The translations under genes and the position numbers were made by a program. Under the pieces are notes generated by a model. It made no database searches and had not been told where the DNA came from. It saw only the letters and a program-made list of their open reading frames with translations. This document shows positions 7,705-16,295 of a stretch of DNA of 40,923 nt, piece by piece. The stretch's first letter is position 1, and the number at the start of each line of letters is the position of its first letter. Source of the stretch: SAR324 cluster bacterium (lineage in GTDB: Bacteria > SAR324 > NAC60-12); the NCBI GenBank assembly GCA_029245725.1, contig JAQWOT010000242.1, positions 1 to 40,923 of the forward strand, written 5' to 3'.

Positions 7705-9216
7705 ATGCAACCCGACTCAACCGCAGACAGCCGCAGTATTCGTCTGGAAAAACTGCAACAGCTACGTGATCAGGGTGCTTCACCCTATCCCTATTCCTTC
7801 CAGAGCACTCATACGATCCAGGAGCTACGTGATCAGGCAGATACATTGCTGACAGCCGCAACGTCAGTATCACTCGCAGGCCGCTTAATGGCTGTGCGTG
7901 GTAAGGGCAAGGTGATCTTTGCCAACATTCAGGCAGCCCATGAGCGGCTTCAGGTCTATGTGCGCAAAGATGAGGTTGGTGAAGAGTCCTTCGAAGTTTT
8001 CAACCTTTGTGACTTAGGAGATTTTCTTGGTTTGCAGGGGGTGATGATGTGCACGCAGACAGGAGAGCTGACACTCCGTGCGAATCGCTTGGAAGTGTTG
8101 TCAAAGGCGATTCGATCAATGCCGGTTCCCAAGGTCAAGGAGGTAGCAGGTGAACGCGTTGTCTATGATGAGGTCAAGGACAAAGAATTCCGCTATCGCC
8201 AGCGCTATGTCGATTTAGCCCTCAATGCTGATGTAGCTCAGGTCTTCCGACAGCGCTCACTGATCTTCCAGACAGTACGAACCTATTTGCTGGAGCAGCA
8301 ATTTCTTGAAGTTGAAACCCCAACATTGCAGTCAGTCTACGGTGGTGCAAACGCGACTCCCTTTGTGACTCAGCACAAGGCCCTAGGGATCGATTTTTAC
8401 CTGCGGATTTCAAATGAATTGTTCCTAAAACGCCTGGTGATCGGGGGTTTTGATCGAGTATTTGAGTTCATCAAGAATTTCCGCAACGAGGGCATCGACC
8501 GCACGCACAATCCCGAATTTTCAGCCCTGGAATTTTACCAGGCCTATGCGGACTACCATGACATGATGCGCCACTGTGAGAGCATCTTCGAACGCTGTGC
8601 TTTAGCAGTTCATGGTTCTACGCAGTTTGAATTTGAGGGAACAACGATCGATGTTAAGGCACCGTGGCCTCGGTTGACGATGTTGGAAGCAATCGAGCAG
8701 TTTGCTGGAATCTCCTTCACGACACTCAGTGATGAAGAAGTGTGGTCATTGTTAACTGCCAAGGGCTGGCATTTGGATGGAAGCTTCAGTCGTGGTCGTG
8801 CCATGCAGTTAATTTTTGAGGAAAGCTGTGAGTCCCAGTTAGTCCAGCCCACTTTCATCACGGATTATCCACAGGAATCCAGCCCACTTTGTAAGCAACA
8901 TCGGCAGAATCCAGAATTGATTGAGAGATTTGAGGCCTATGTGATGGGTTGGGAGGTCGCGAACGCCTACTCGGAATTGAACGATCCAATCCGTCAAAGG
9001 CAGTTGATGGAAGAGCAGGTGGAGCGGGGCCGAGGTGGAGAAGCAGAAACCCATCCGCTGGATGAGGACTTTTTACGAGCGATGGAATACGGGATGCCTC
9101 CGATGGGTGGGATTGGTATCGGCATGGACCGGATGGTCATGCTACTGACCGGACAGAACAACATCCGTGACGTGATCCTCTTCCCAACCCTACGTCCCGA
9201 ACAATTTGGGGAATGA
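7705..9216 (+). CDS. lysS: Lysyl-tRNA synthetase, class II
   Basis: Charges tRNA-Lys with lysine in the cytosol. 503 residues, the normal length. An N-terminal OB-fold anticodon-binding domain spans about residues 50-150. The catalytic core follows with class II motif 1 around 190-215, motif 2 F-R-N-E-G-I-D near 259-265 followed by H-N-P-E-F, and motif 3 G-I-G-I-G-M-D-R near 470. The C-terminal L-F-P-T-L-R-P-E is typical of LysS. ATG 7705 starts the protein and no clear Shine-Dalgarno is present. hisI begins 4 nt after the stop, so the two genes are probably cotranscribed; the pairing is not functionally obvious. Confidence 0.97.
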   Translation: MQPDSTADSRSIRLEKLQQLRDQGASPYPYSFQSTHTIQELRDQADTLLTAATSVSLAGRLMAVRGKGKVIFANIQAAHERLQVYVRKDEVGEESFEVFNLCDLGDFLGLQGVMMCTQTGELTLRANRLEVLSKAIRSMPVPKVKEVAGERVVYDEVKDKEFRYRQRYVDLALNADVAQVFRQRSLIFQTVRTYLLEQQFLEVETPTLQSVYGGANATPFVTQHKALGIDFYLRISNELFLKRLVIGGFDRVFEFIKNFRNEGIDRTHNPEFSALEFYQAYADYHDMMRHCESIFERCALAVHGSTQFEFEGTTIDVKAPWPRLTMLEAIEQFAGISFTTLSDEEVWSLLTAKGWHLDGSFSRGRAMQLIFEESCESQLVQPTFITDYPQESSPLCKQHRQNPELIERFEAYVMGWEVANAYSELNDPIRQRQLMEEQVERGRGGEAETHPLDEDFLRAMEYGMPPMGGIGIGMDRMVMLLTGQNNIRDVILFPTLRPEQFGE

Positions 9217-9220
9217 CACA

Positions 9221-9607
9221 ATGCACTTGGACGAGGGTCTTGATTTTCAGCCAGATTTTGCCAAGTTGAACGGCTTGATGCCTGTGGTGGTTCAGGATGC
9301 CCAGTCTCAAGAAGTTCTGATGCTGGCCTATGCGAATCAAGAGGCCCTGTCACTCACACAAAAAACGGGGCTGGCTCACTACTATTCTCGTTCTCGTGAT
9401 CAGCTTTGGCAAAAGGGAGAGTCATCGGGACACATTCAAAAAATTTGTGAGATCCGGATTGACTGTGATCAGGATACGCTGCTGTACCTAGTGGAGCAGC
9501 AGGGTCCAGCTTGCCACACAGGGAGGCAAAATTGCTTCTATCGCAAGGTGGTCGGTCCGCAGTTGGAGTGGTCTACAGAAGCAGGGTTGAGCGGAGAGAC
9601 GAACTAA
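9221..9607 (+). CDS. hisI: Phosphoribosyl-AMP cyclohydrolase
   Basis: Opens the purine ring of phosphoribosyl-AMP in the third step of histidine synthesis; cytosolic, Zn- and Mg-dependent. 128 residues, the size of a stand-alone HisI without the HisE pyrophosphohydrolase domain. Signatures: [17 protein letters not shown], the metal-binding D-x-D-x-D at about 81-85 (D-C-D-Q-D), and the zinc ligands in A-C-H-T-G and N-C-F-Y-R. GGGGA at 9208-9212 overlaps the end of lysS and supports ATG 9221; an in-frame TTG at 9206 is rejected. No other his gene is in the window. The gene converges on an unknown gene with a hairpin between them. Confidence 0.97.
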   Translation: MHLDEGLDFQPDFAKLNGLMPVVVQDAQSQEVLMLAYANQEALSLTQKTGLAHYYSRSRDQLWQKGESSGHIQKICEIRIDCDQDTLLYLVEQQGPACHTGRQNCFYRKVVGPQLEWSTEAGLSGETN

Positions 9608-9609
9608 GG

Positions 9610-9638
9610 ATGAGAACCGCTTTGCAGAAGCCTCTCAT
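9610..9638. terminator. Compound hairpin between hisI and the convergent unknown gene
   Basis: An outer 6-bp stem (9610-9615/9633-9638) encloses an inner 4-bp stem (9619-9622/9628-9631) with a 5-nt loop. It fits exactly in the 33-nt gap between the two stop codons. No U-tract follows on either strand, as with the hairpins after pyk. A shared bidirectional transcript end is likely. Confidence 0.45.
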
Positions 9639-9640
9639 AC

Positions 9641-11350
9641 TCAGTTTGTCAGATGTGGGCTGAGGGTCTGTTGCAAAGAAACGTAGAGCCAGTGCAACGC
9701 CAGTTGCTCCTTGCGTTGCTGCAGTTGTTGCAGTGAGTGTTCGATGCCTTCCAGCGCCTGTTCTCGCTGTCGGTTGACTGCTTGAACCCGCTGTTGTTCT
9801 GTAAAGATAACGCTGACCAGTTGCTCTAGGTGTTGTCGACTGTGAGTAGTGACGATCCAGTTGCCATTCTGTGCATAACTACAATAAGTGTTAATGTCCA
9901 AGCGGAGTAGATCATCGGATTCCCGGTAGTCGTTTGGGTTGACCCAGAGCCGCTTGGGAACATTGCCCAGACTCCGCATCATCTCCGCAACAATTTCTTC
10001 TTCTTCACACCATAACAGGACTTGCCGGCCGTTGAATTCAGCAGGATTTCGAGCAACCTCCTCCCAAGGTAGACTCCTACCCAGTTGCTCAACCAACTGT
10101 CTTCCCACTATGGCGACTCGATCAAGTACTTGTTGTTCCTGATCATACAGCTCCTGATGAGCCCGCAGTCGTTGCTGTTCCTGTCGAATTTCTTCATCTT
10201 CACGAAGTAATTTTTCTCGTCGTTCGTCCAACTCCTTGCGTTGCATGGGAGTACTGGCAATCGTCTTGGGTACCTCTATCGTGGGCCATTCTACAAAATC
10301 CAACACCGGTTCAAGTAATCCACTGATCGCTTTCCTGAGGTCAATGACGTTGCCTTTCAATTCTACTGAAGGCAGGGTGCGTAGGTAGAAGCCTTGAAGA
10401 TCATTGCCCAATTGATGTTGTCCGGGTTGTAGGCTTTCGACACTTTCGACGTTGTTGAATCCGCGAGTGGCTAGAATGGAGCGGGCTAGTTCATTCAAGA
10501 TTGGCAGACTACCCAAACAACGGAGAGCTTGTGGCCTTGGAGCAACCTGTTGCTGGCGTTTGGCGTGTGTCTCTAGATACTGCAGAGTACGCCGGAACGC
10601 AGCCGAATGGTCGGAAAGCTGTCGATGCACCAATATGGTTTTGATCTTCACATCTCCAAGTGAAAACTCGATCACACCATCCAGTGGTACTCCTGGGAAA
10701 AGAAAAAATCCCTTGTCGGTTCGGAGCAGTCCTTTGACCTGCTGGACTTCTACACTCTTGGCTTGTTGTGCCAGAAAAGTGGTCAACCACTCCTGCACAG
10801 ACAGGGTCCTGTCGTCAGCTTCCAGGAAGCGAATCTGATCCAGCGCCAGCAGGGTTTGTGGTGGTAGATCCTGAACAGTGCGACGACACCAGCCTTCTCG
10901 TGGGTCAACGTACTCCAGCATAGAAACACGGGATTGCAGGTTGATCCAGGGAAAAGAGTGTAACTTTTGGGTTAGGAACACTCCGGGATGGGAAACCCGA
11001 AAATGCATCTGGTTGGTTAGGCGAACCCAGGGACTGGGTGGCAAAAAAGGACTCAACTCTTCCTGAATATTTTCCAGTACCAGTGCCAAGGGAACTTCTC
11101 GCAGTCGTGCCTGCATTTGTGAAAGAAAAAAGATGCAGTCCCGATGCTCTCGGAAGCCATGTGGCGTGAAAAAGGTGAAGACAGGTTGCAGGTCCTGCAA
11201 GTGGGCACAAGTGGACACTAGACGGTCTGGTTGTAAGTAGGAAGGGTCTAGCAGTGTGCCGACAAGTGGACCGTGTCCCGTGTATTTTTCTAGTCGCTGT
11301 AAAAGAAAACGCCAGAAGGATGGATTAAAACCGATACCTACCAGTTGCAT
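9641..11350 (-). CDS. Large protein of unknown family with coiled-coil segments
   Basis: 569 residues, no signal peptide and no membrane segment, so probably cytosolic. I do not recognise the family. The first ~270 residues look globular, with many aromatic and proline residues. Residues about 290-365 look like a second globular part. Residues about 370-425 are highly charged (Glu/Arg/Gln) and likely coiled coil. A mixed alpha/beta part follows with W-C-E-E-E-E near 445, and a Gln/Glu-rich helix ends the protein at about 510-555. No nucleotide-binding or catalytic motif is evident. Glutamine content is high. ATG 11350 has at best a weak GAG upstream. It diverges from another unknown gene of similar size at 11498 across a 147-bp gap, so the two could share control. 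Confidence 0.7.
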   Translation of the reverse strand: MQLVGIGFNPSFWRFLLQRLEKYTGHGPLVGTLLDPSYLQPDRLVSTCAHLQDLQPVFTFFTPHGFREHRDCIFFLSQMQARLREVPLALVLENIQEELSPFLPPSPWVRLTNQMHFRVSHPGVFLTQKLHSFPWINLQSRVSMLEYVDPREGWCRRTVQDLPPQTLLALDQIRFLEADDRTLSVQEWLTTFLAQQAKSVEVQQVKGLLRTDKGFFLFPGVPLDGVIEFSLGDVKIKTILVHRQLSDHSAAFRRTLQYLETHAKRQQQVAPRPQALRCLGSLPILNELARSILATRGFNNVESVESLQPGQHQLGNDLQGFYLRTLPSVELKGNVIDLRKAISGLLEPVLDFVEWPTIEVPKTIASTPMQRKELDERREKLLREDEEIRQEQQRLRAHQELYDQEQQVLDRVAIVGRQLVEQLGRSLPWEEVARNPAEFNGRQVLLWCEEEEIVAEMMRSLGNVPKRLWVNPNDYRESDDLLRLDINTYCSYAQNGNWIVTTHSRQHLEQLVSVIFTEQQRVQAVNRQREQALEGIEHSLQQLQQRKEQLALHWLYVSLQQTLSPHLTN

Positions 11351-11497
11351 GCGGCTCGTGCAGGAAACTTGAACTTGTAGAATTCCCTCATAGCGAGAGC
11401 TTTGTTAGGAATCCAAAAAGCTTTGCGAGAAATTTGCAGGAAAATGAGTTAGCTTACACAAAACAACCAGACCTTCAAACCAAACCATCGACAACCT

Positions 11498-13177
11498 ATG
11501 TCAGAAGTTGCAACTACCGCAGAGGTTCCCAAAATTATACCGATCCAAACCGAGCACTGGCGCAATCTATTGTCGTTGACAGATGTCAGTCGCAAGGAAA
11601 ATGAGATCATCTATGCTTGGGGAAAACTCAAACAGCAGACAGAGGCGCATGTGCCAGGTACTGGTCCGTTGGTGCTGGATGAACTCTACCTCGACTTTCT
11701 GCGCCTGCAAGTGCTCAGCTACCCGATTGTGATCGACTGGAAGAAGCCACTGACCAAGAGAGAGTGGCTGAACTGTGAATCACAACAGAAGGAAGTGACC
11801 AACCAATATGAGCAAATGTATAAGCTATCTGTTCACTTGCGCAAGCGTAGTTCAGAGCGCTATCCAGAAATGGCTCCCCTGTTCGGCATGCATCAGGAGT
11901 GCGGAGATGAACTGAGACAGCTGTGGGACTCCTTCCACAGCGCCTGGCGGGATTACAAAAAGGAATGGGAACACCTGCACCGCCAACAGCAAGCACGAAA
12001 GCGACGAGAGGCTGGAGGGAAGGCAGAACCTGGAGAAGACAATCCAGATATGCCCCTGGATGAGGAAGTCCTGCTAAAGATTCCACAGCCACCACCACTG
12101 CTCAATCGGGAACGATGGCATGTGCTGGTTTCGATGTCCCAGATGCTGACGACAGAACTTCGTTATCGGTGCCGAGATATACTCAAGACACCGGTACCGA
12201 CTTCCAGATTTCCTCCCAGCGTGCAGCGCCTGATTGATGATGCCCGTCAGATTCAGGTGCAGACCAATGGCTTTGAACTGCTGGACAAGGTCAAGTGGGT
12301 TCAGCGTCGCAACGCTCAACTGGTAACTGAACTTGAGCGACTGACTCGAGAGACGATTATCACTCCAGACCTACTGAATATTGCGGAAGAGAACCAACCA
12401 GAGCGAGAAGAACGAAAAGTCAGGGGATACACGGATGATGGTTCAGGCCAAACTTATGGTCGGGAAGAAAACCGGACAGAGTGCAAAAAACGGCCAATCT
12501 GGTGGTGGGTGGGTACAGCCGCAGTAGTCGGGACAGCGGTGTTCTTGTTGGCGATATTCTTACCCTCCTCAGACCGTGCAGGATTGGGAGAAAAACTACC
12601 TCAATTGGTCTTCAAACCCACTGGACCAACCCGAACGGTAGAGAGTAACCCTGCTTTGCCAGATCCAGAGCCTGTGGATGTCAAGGATATGCTGATCAAT
12701 CTTAGCTTTGATATGCCAACACGCCAGGTATCCAAGGGGACAGCACGCCAACTGGAGTCTTCCCTACAAAATAAAAGTAGTTTGCCGGCAGAGTTAAGTG
12801 ATTTAGGAGCGCCCACTGCGGTTCTAGAAGCAGCTGGTGATATTTATCTCTATTGGGCAGATAAACTGACACGCTTTGAAAACACTCTGGAACTCCAACG
12901 TACCCTGCAAAAGTTGGAACGTCAGTACCAACAGATGCAGCAGAATTTGAAAAACCTGGCTCAGGTACCCTTCAAGGGACGGGTGGTTCCCACTCAGTCT
13001 GATGGTGAAGCCCGCTACGGGGTTGAATGGCAGGATGAGTCAGGCAATGTGGTGGGAACTCTCTACGAAAATGATGACGGAACCCAACTTCGTCTTCGCA
13101 ATGGCGAGGTAACCGAGGGCATCTTCTCCCCCTATGAGCTGACGAAGTTGCTTGAGGAGCAAGCCTCGCAACGCTGA
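11498..13177 (+). CDS. Predicted single-pass membrane protein of unknown family
   Basis: 559 residues. The N-terminal ~330 residues are charged and helical-looking, with a basic stretch R-K-R-R near 167 and a Pro-rich turn near 195. One membrane segment follows at about 335-355, starting with three tryptophans after K-K-R-P. By the positive-inside rule the N-terminal part is cytosolic and the ~200-residue C-terminal part periplasmic. The C-terminal part contains a likely coiled coil (about 465-490, L-Q-R-T-L-Q-K-L-E-R) and a small beta-rich end with G-V-E-W-Q-D-E-S-G-N. The topology resembles signal-transmitting or scaffold proteins, but no family is recognised. ATG 11498 has no strong Shine-Dalgarno. 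ftsY follows 83 nt downstream on the same strand. Confidence 0.75.
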   Translation: MSEVATTAEVPKIIPIQTEHWRNLLSLTDVSRKENEIIYAWGKLKQQTEAHVPGTGPLVLDELYLDFLRLQVLSYPIVIDWKKPLTKREWLNCESQQKEVTNQYEQMYKLSVHLRKRSSERYPEMAPLFGMHQECGDELRQLWDSFHSAWRDYKKEWEHLHRQQQARKRREAGGKAEPGEDNPDMPLDEEVLLKIPQPPPLLNRERWHVLVSMSQMLTTELRYRCRDILKTPVPTSRFPPSVQRLIDDARQIQVQTNGFELLDKVKWVQRRNAQLVTELERLTRETIITPDLLNIAEENQPEREERKVRGYTDDGSGQTYGREENRTECKKRPIWWWVGTAAVVGTAVFLLAIFLPSSDRAGLGEKLPQLVFKPTGPTRTVESNPALPDPEPVDVKDMLINLSFDMPTRQVSKGTARQLESSLQNKSSLPAELSDLGAPTAVLEAAGDIYLYWADKLTRFENTLELQRTLQKLERQYQQMQQNLKNLAQVPFKGRVVPTQSDGEARYGVEWQDESGNVVGTLYENDDGTQLRLRNGEVTEGIFSPYELTKLLEEQASQR

Positions 13178-13260
13178 TTCAACGATTGCTTGTTCGATCA
13201 CTGACCTGTGAAATAGACAGATTCAGCAAATCTTTCAATTTTTGTTTGTCAATAATTACT

Positions 13261-14517
13261 ATGATTTTTTCGGTTATCTGGTTTGTCTTCACGGTGTTTG
13301 GTAGCGGTGCCCTGGTTGCAGGGTTGCTGCTCTTGTGGACGGGTGGTCAGCTTGGTGAGGTCAGTGAAAAGCTGACTCCGCAACAGGCAGAATTGCACCT
13401 GGCAGAGTTGGAAAAGCAGCGCCAACAGGAAGAAGAAGCCCGAGAACGAAAACAACGGGAAGTCCGGCTTGATCGACTGCAACAACAGAACGAAGTTCTT
13501 CAAGAGGAAATCACACGCAAGCAGGAAGAACGTCGACAGCAGCGTACGCTCACCAAACGCTTTGGGGAAGCAATCCCAGAAGCTCCAGCACCAACACCAG
13601 AACCTCAGAACTTTTACGAAAAGCTACGCTCCGGGATCAGTAAGACCCGTGAACAGATGCTTGGTGGGCTAAGCAATGCCCTGCTTGGAAAGAAAGAAAT
13701 TGATGAAGAGGTCTTGGAGAACTTGGAAGAAGCCCTGTTAGGAGCCGATATTGGGCCGGAGACTACTGAGCAGATTCTGGAGGTGGTGACTTCTCGAGTT
13801 GAACGTCAGGAACTACGCGATGTGAATGCCTTACGAGAAGTGATTAAGGAGGAGATCGTACGCATTCTGCACAAGGAAGTGCCGATTCCCACAGTTGTAG
13901 ATCGTAAGCCCTTAGTATTGATGTTTGTCGGGGTCAATGGCGTGGGCAAGACCACAACGATTGGTAAAATCGCTGCTCAGTATCGCCGAGATGGACATCG
14001 TGTACTAATGGGAGCTGGAGATACCTTTCGTGCTGCTGCCATTGAACAGTTGACTGAATGGAGCCGTCGTGCTGAGTGTGACATTATTGCCAAGAGCCAA
14101 GGAGCTGATCCGTCTTCGGTGATGTATGAAGCCGTCGAGAAGGCAGTTCGTGAGGAATATGACGTTGTTATCTGTGATACTGCAGGACGACTGCATACTA
14201 AGAAGAATCTTATGGAGGAACTACGTAAGATGGTGCGGGTGATTCGGAAGATTATACCGGATGCACCTCACGAGGTGCTGCTTGTACTAGACGCGACTAC
14301 GGGACAGAATGCCATCTTTCAGGCCCGTGAGTTTCGTGAAGCTGCAGATTTGACAGGGATTGTGATGACCAAGCTGGATGGTACGGCCAAGGGTGGAGTT
14401 ATTATCGGGATCGTCAACGAATTTGATATTCCCGTTCGCTACATCGGTGTAGGAGAAGGCATCGAAGACTTGCGTCCCTACGATGCCAAGCAGTTTACAG
14501 ACTCGTTGTTTTCTTGA
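13261..14517 (+). CDS. ftsY: Signal recognition particle receptor FtsY
   Basis: The GTPase that docks SRP-ribosome complexes at the inner membrane. 418 residues from ATG 13261; longer readings begin at a TTG with no ribosome site. The N-terminus is a clear hydrophobic segment (about residues 2-27), followed by a Gln/Glu/Arg-rich coiled coil (about 30-100) and a Pro-rich hinge. The NG domain then has the N-region near 120-200 and GTPase motifs: P-loop G-V-N-G-V-G-K-T-T-T at about 223-232, D-T-F-R-A-A-A, D-T-A-G-R, T-K-L-D-G-T-A-K-G-G, and the closing G-V-G-E-G-I-E-D-L. E. coli FtsY uses an acidic domain and amphipathic helix instead, so this version looks permanently anchored. Its stop abuts the stop of the convergent gene with no gap. 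Confidence 0.96.
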   Translation: MIFSVIWFVFTVFGSGALVAGLLLLWTGGQLGEVSEKLTPQQAELHLAELEKQRQQEEEARERKQREVRLDRLQQQNEVLQEEITRKQEERRQQRTLTKRFGEAIPEAPAPTPEPQNFYEKLRSGISKTREQMLGGLSNALLGKKEIDEEVLENLEEALLGADIGPETTEQILEVVTSRVERQELRDVNALREVIKEEIVRILHKEVPIPTVVDRKPLVLMFVGVNGVGKTTTIGKIAAQYRRDGHRVLMGAGDTFRAAAIEQLTEWSRRAECDIIAKSQGADPSSVMYEAVEKAVREEYDVVICDTAGRLHTKKNLMEELRKMVRVIRKIIPDAPHEVLLVLDATTGQNAIFQAREFREAADLTGIVMTKLDGTAKGGVIIGIVNEFDIPVRYIGVGEGIEDLRPYDAKQFTDSLFS

Positions 14518-16287
14518 TCATAGCACATCTGCAGCACAGCGAAATCCCAAGTTGAAAGCCTGAGTCCAGGCTGCTAAGCCGTAACGACGGCTACTGCGCA
14601 AGCCAGCTTCAGTAGCCCGACCAAATAAGCCCTGCCAAGCTCCTCCACGAGCCACTTTCTGTGGATAAGCTGGATTTGGTGGTGCTTCCGGTCCTTTTGG
14701 ATCCTGTAGTTTCGCTTGGTTGTAGGGAGCATACCAGTCAGCAGTCCATTCCATAACATTCCCCTGCAGATCATAGAGGCCCCAAGCGTTGGGTTGCCGT
14801 TGTCCAACCACGGCTGCGGAACGGAGGTTTTGCGAGGTCATTTCAAACCAGGCCTGATCTCTCAGCTCAGCTAGAACAGAGTTGGAGGTCTCCACAAGAT
14901 TAACGGCTTGAGTGGCATACTCCCATTCAGCTTCGGTAGGAAGCCGCTTACCGATGGAAGCACAGTAACGTGCGCTGTTTTCCCAGTCTACATAGACTGC
15001 CGGTTGTTCTGGCAGGGTTGTGTCGAAGCCTCCATAACCACGCATGCATTCGCTGCACTGAGCGTAATCTGCGTTCGTGACTTCATGCACATCCAGATAG
15101 AATGGTGCTAATTCGATCTGGCGAATTGGCCGTTCATCGTCTTCTCCTTCCAAACTCCCCATCTGGAACGAGCCCCCTTCAAGCAAAGCCATTCCCGGAC
15201 GATCACTGCTACCCTGCGGGATCACTAGTGCTGTAGTAGGATCAGGCTCAGCAGAAATTTCTGTTTCAACAGAATCCTCAGGTTCTGCCTCTGTGGCTTC
15301 GGTTGATGGGGCTATCATTGCCACTGTTTCTGTGTCCTGTGAATCATCAACCTCGTTGATCGGGTCTACTGTTGGAGTGATGGCCTCTTCGTTCTCAACA
15401 GTGATTGATTGGGATTCTGTGGTTTCCTCTCCAATACCTTCCTGATTATCTACAGCAGGAGAGACTTCTGGTTGAACTACTTCATCACTGGTGTTAGCGG
15501 TAGTATCTGGTTCAGAAATTACTTGGGTGGATTCATCTGGGAGGGTTTCTTGTTCGCTTACTTCACCAGTCGGTACTGAAGCGAGGCTTGGTGTTGTGGG
15601 GATCGCCACAGTCGCTGAGGGAGTAGTTGCACTTTCACTATTGGTTGTTGTCTCGTTTGTTGTGCTTATTGTAGAAGTGTCTTTAGTGGTGACTATTTCC
15701 GTTTCAGAAGTGTTTTTTTCCTCAGAAGGAGAGGTGATTTCCGTACTTTCAGCGGGCGCCTTGATCTCAGTAGCTTCGGAAGCTTGGGGAGTTTTGAATA
15801 CACTGATTGACCAGGTTAACTGTTCGCTTAGCAGCACGCGGTTGGTCAGTAATTCCTGCAATTCCAAATCAACTTGAACTCCATCCTGAGTCTGGTTGTA
15901 TTGGCCTTCCAGTAGCCAATCGGCCCCAGCAAGCCCAGCAAGCTCACGATTGGTCAATGGTCGACTTTGCAGACGCAAGCTGCCATTCCAGTCATCCAGA
16001 ATGCGCTGTAACTGAGGGGGATGAATGAGTTGACGAGGAAGATCGAGACTTAGGCTGAGAAATAGAAGTTGCTGCAGTTGGCGAGAGATCTCAGTGACTT
16101 CTTCTGAACCTGCTGGTGGAACGGGCACAATGGCCAGTACAGGAGCCAAAACGCTGGGGTCCAGAGCAAGCGTTAGTAAGCGTTCCCGAAAGCCATCCCA
16201 TTCGGTGGGTAGTCCTTCTGTAGGTTGAGCAAAAGAGATTTGACCAAGCAAGAGGAATAGACAACTGAGCAGAAGAAATTTTCGCAT
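14518..16287 (-). CDS. Secreted protein with FGE/SUMF1-fold domain and long Thr/Ser/Glu linker
   Basis: 589 residues. Residues 1-21 are a signal peptide ending near S-F-A-Q. Residues about 25-165 form a first domain whose end (L-L-E-G-Q-Y, then V-D-L-E-L-Q-E-L) faintly resembles periplasmic TolB-N/FlgO-type folds. Residues about 170-362 are a low-complexity Thr/Ser/Glu/Val linker. Residues about 364-589 are a formylglycine-generating-enzyme-like domain: G-S-F-Q-M-G-S, E-V-T-N-A-D-Y, R-L-P-T-E-A-E-W-E-Y-A, G-N-V-M-E-W-T-A-D-W-Y and a final G-F-R-C. The two catalytic cysteines of true FGE are absent from the R-G-G-A-W region, so sulfatase activation is unlikely and a structural or ligand-binding role is more probable. 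ATG 16287 has GAGG 7 nt upstream, overlapping the gltX stop 8 nt away, so it is coupled to gltX. Confidence 0.85.
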   Translation of the reverse strand: MRKFLLLSCLFLLLGQISFAQPTEGLPTEWDGFRERLLTLALDPSVLAPVLAIVPVPPAGSEEVTEISRQLQQLLFLSLSLDLPRQLIHPPQLQRILDDWNGSLRLQSRPLTNRELAGLAGADWLLEGQYNQTQDGVQVDLELQELLTNRVLLSEQLTWSISVFKTPQASEATEIKAPAESTEITSPSEEKNTSETEIVTTKDTSTISTTNETTTNSESATTPSATVAIPTTPSLASVPTGEVSEQETLPDESTQVISEPDTTANTSDEVVQPEVSPAVDNQEGIGEETTESQSITVENEEAITPTVDPINEVDDSQDTETVAMIAPSTEATEAEPEDSVETEISAEPDPTTALVIPQGSSDRPGMALLEGGSFQMGSLEGEDDERPIRQIELAPFYLDVHEVTNADYAQCSECMRGYGGFDTTLPEQPAVYVDWENSARYCASIGKRLPTEAEWEYATQAVNLVETSNSVLAELRDQAWFEMTSQNLRSAAVVGQRQPNAWGLYDLQGNVMEWTADWYAPYNQAKLQDPKGPEAPPNPAYPQKVARGGAWQGLFGRATEAGLRSSRRYGLAAWTQAFNLGFRCAADVL

Positions 16288-16295
16288 CAATCGCC

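Noticed and set aside
15491-15877. Val/Ser-rich plus-strand frame opposite the FGE-fold gene
   Set aside because: It is the antisense of the Thr/Ser/Glu linker; the low complexity creates long open frames on both strands.
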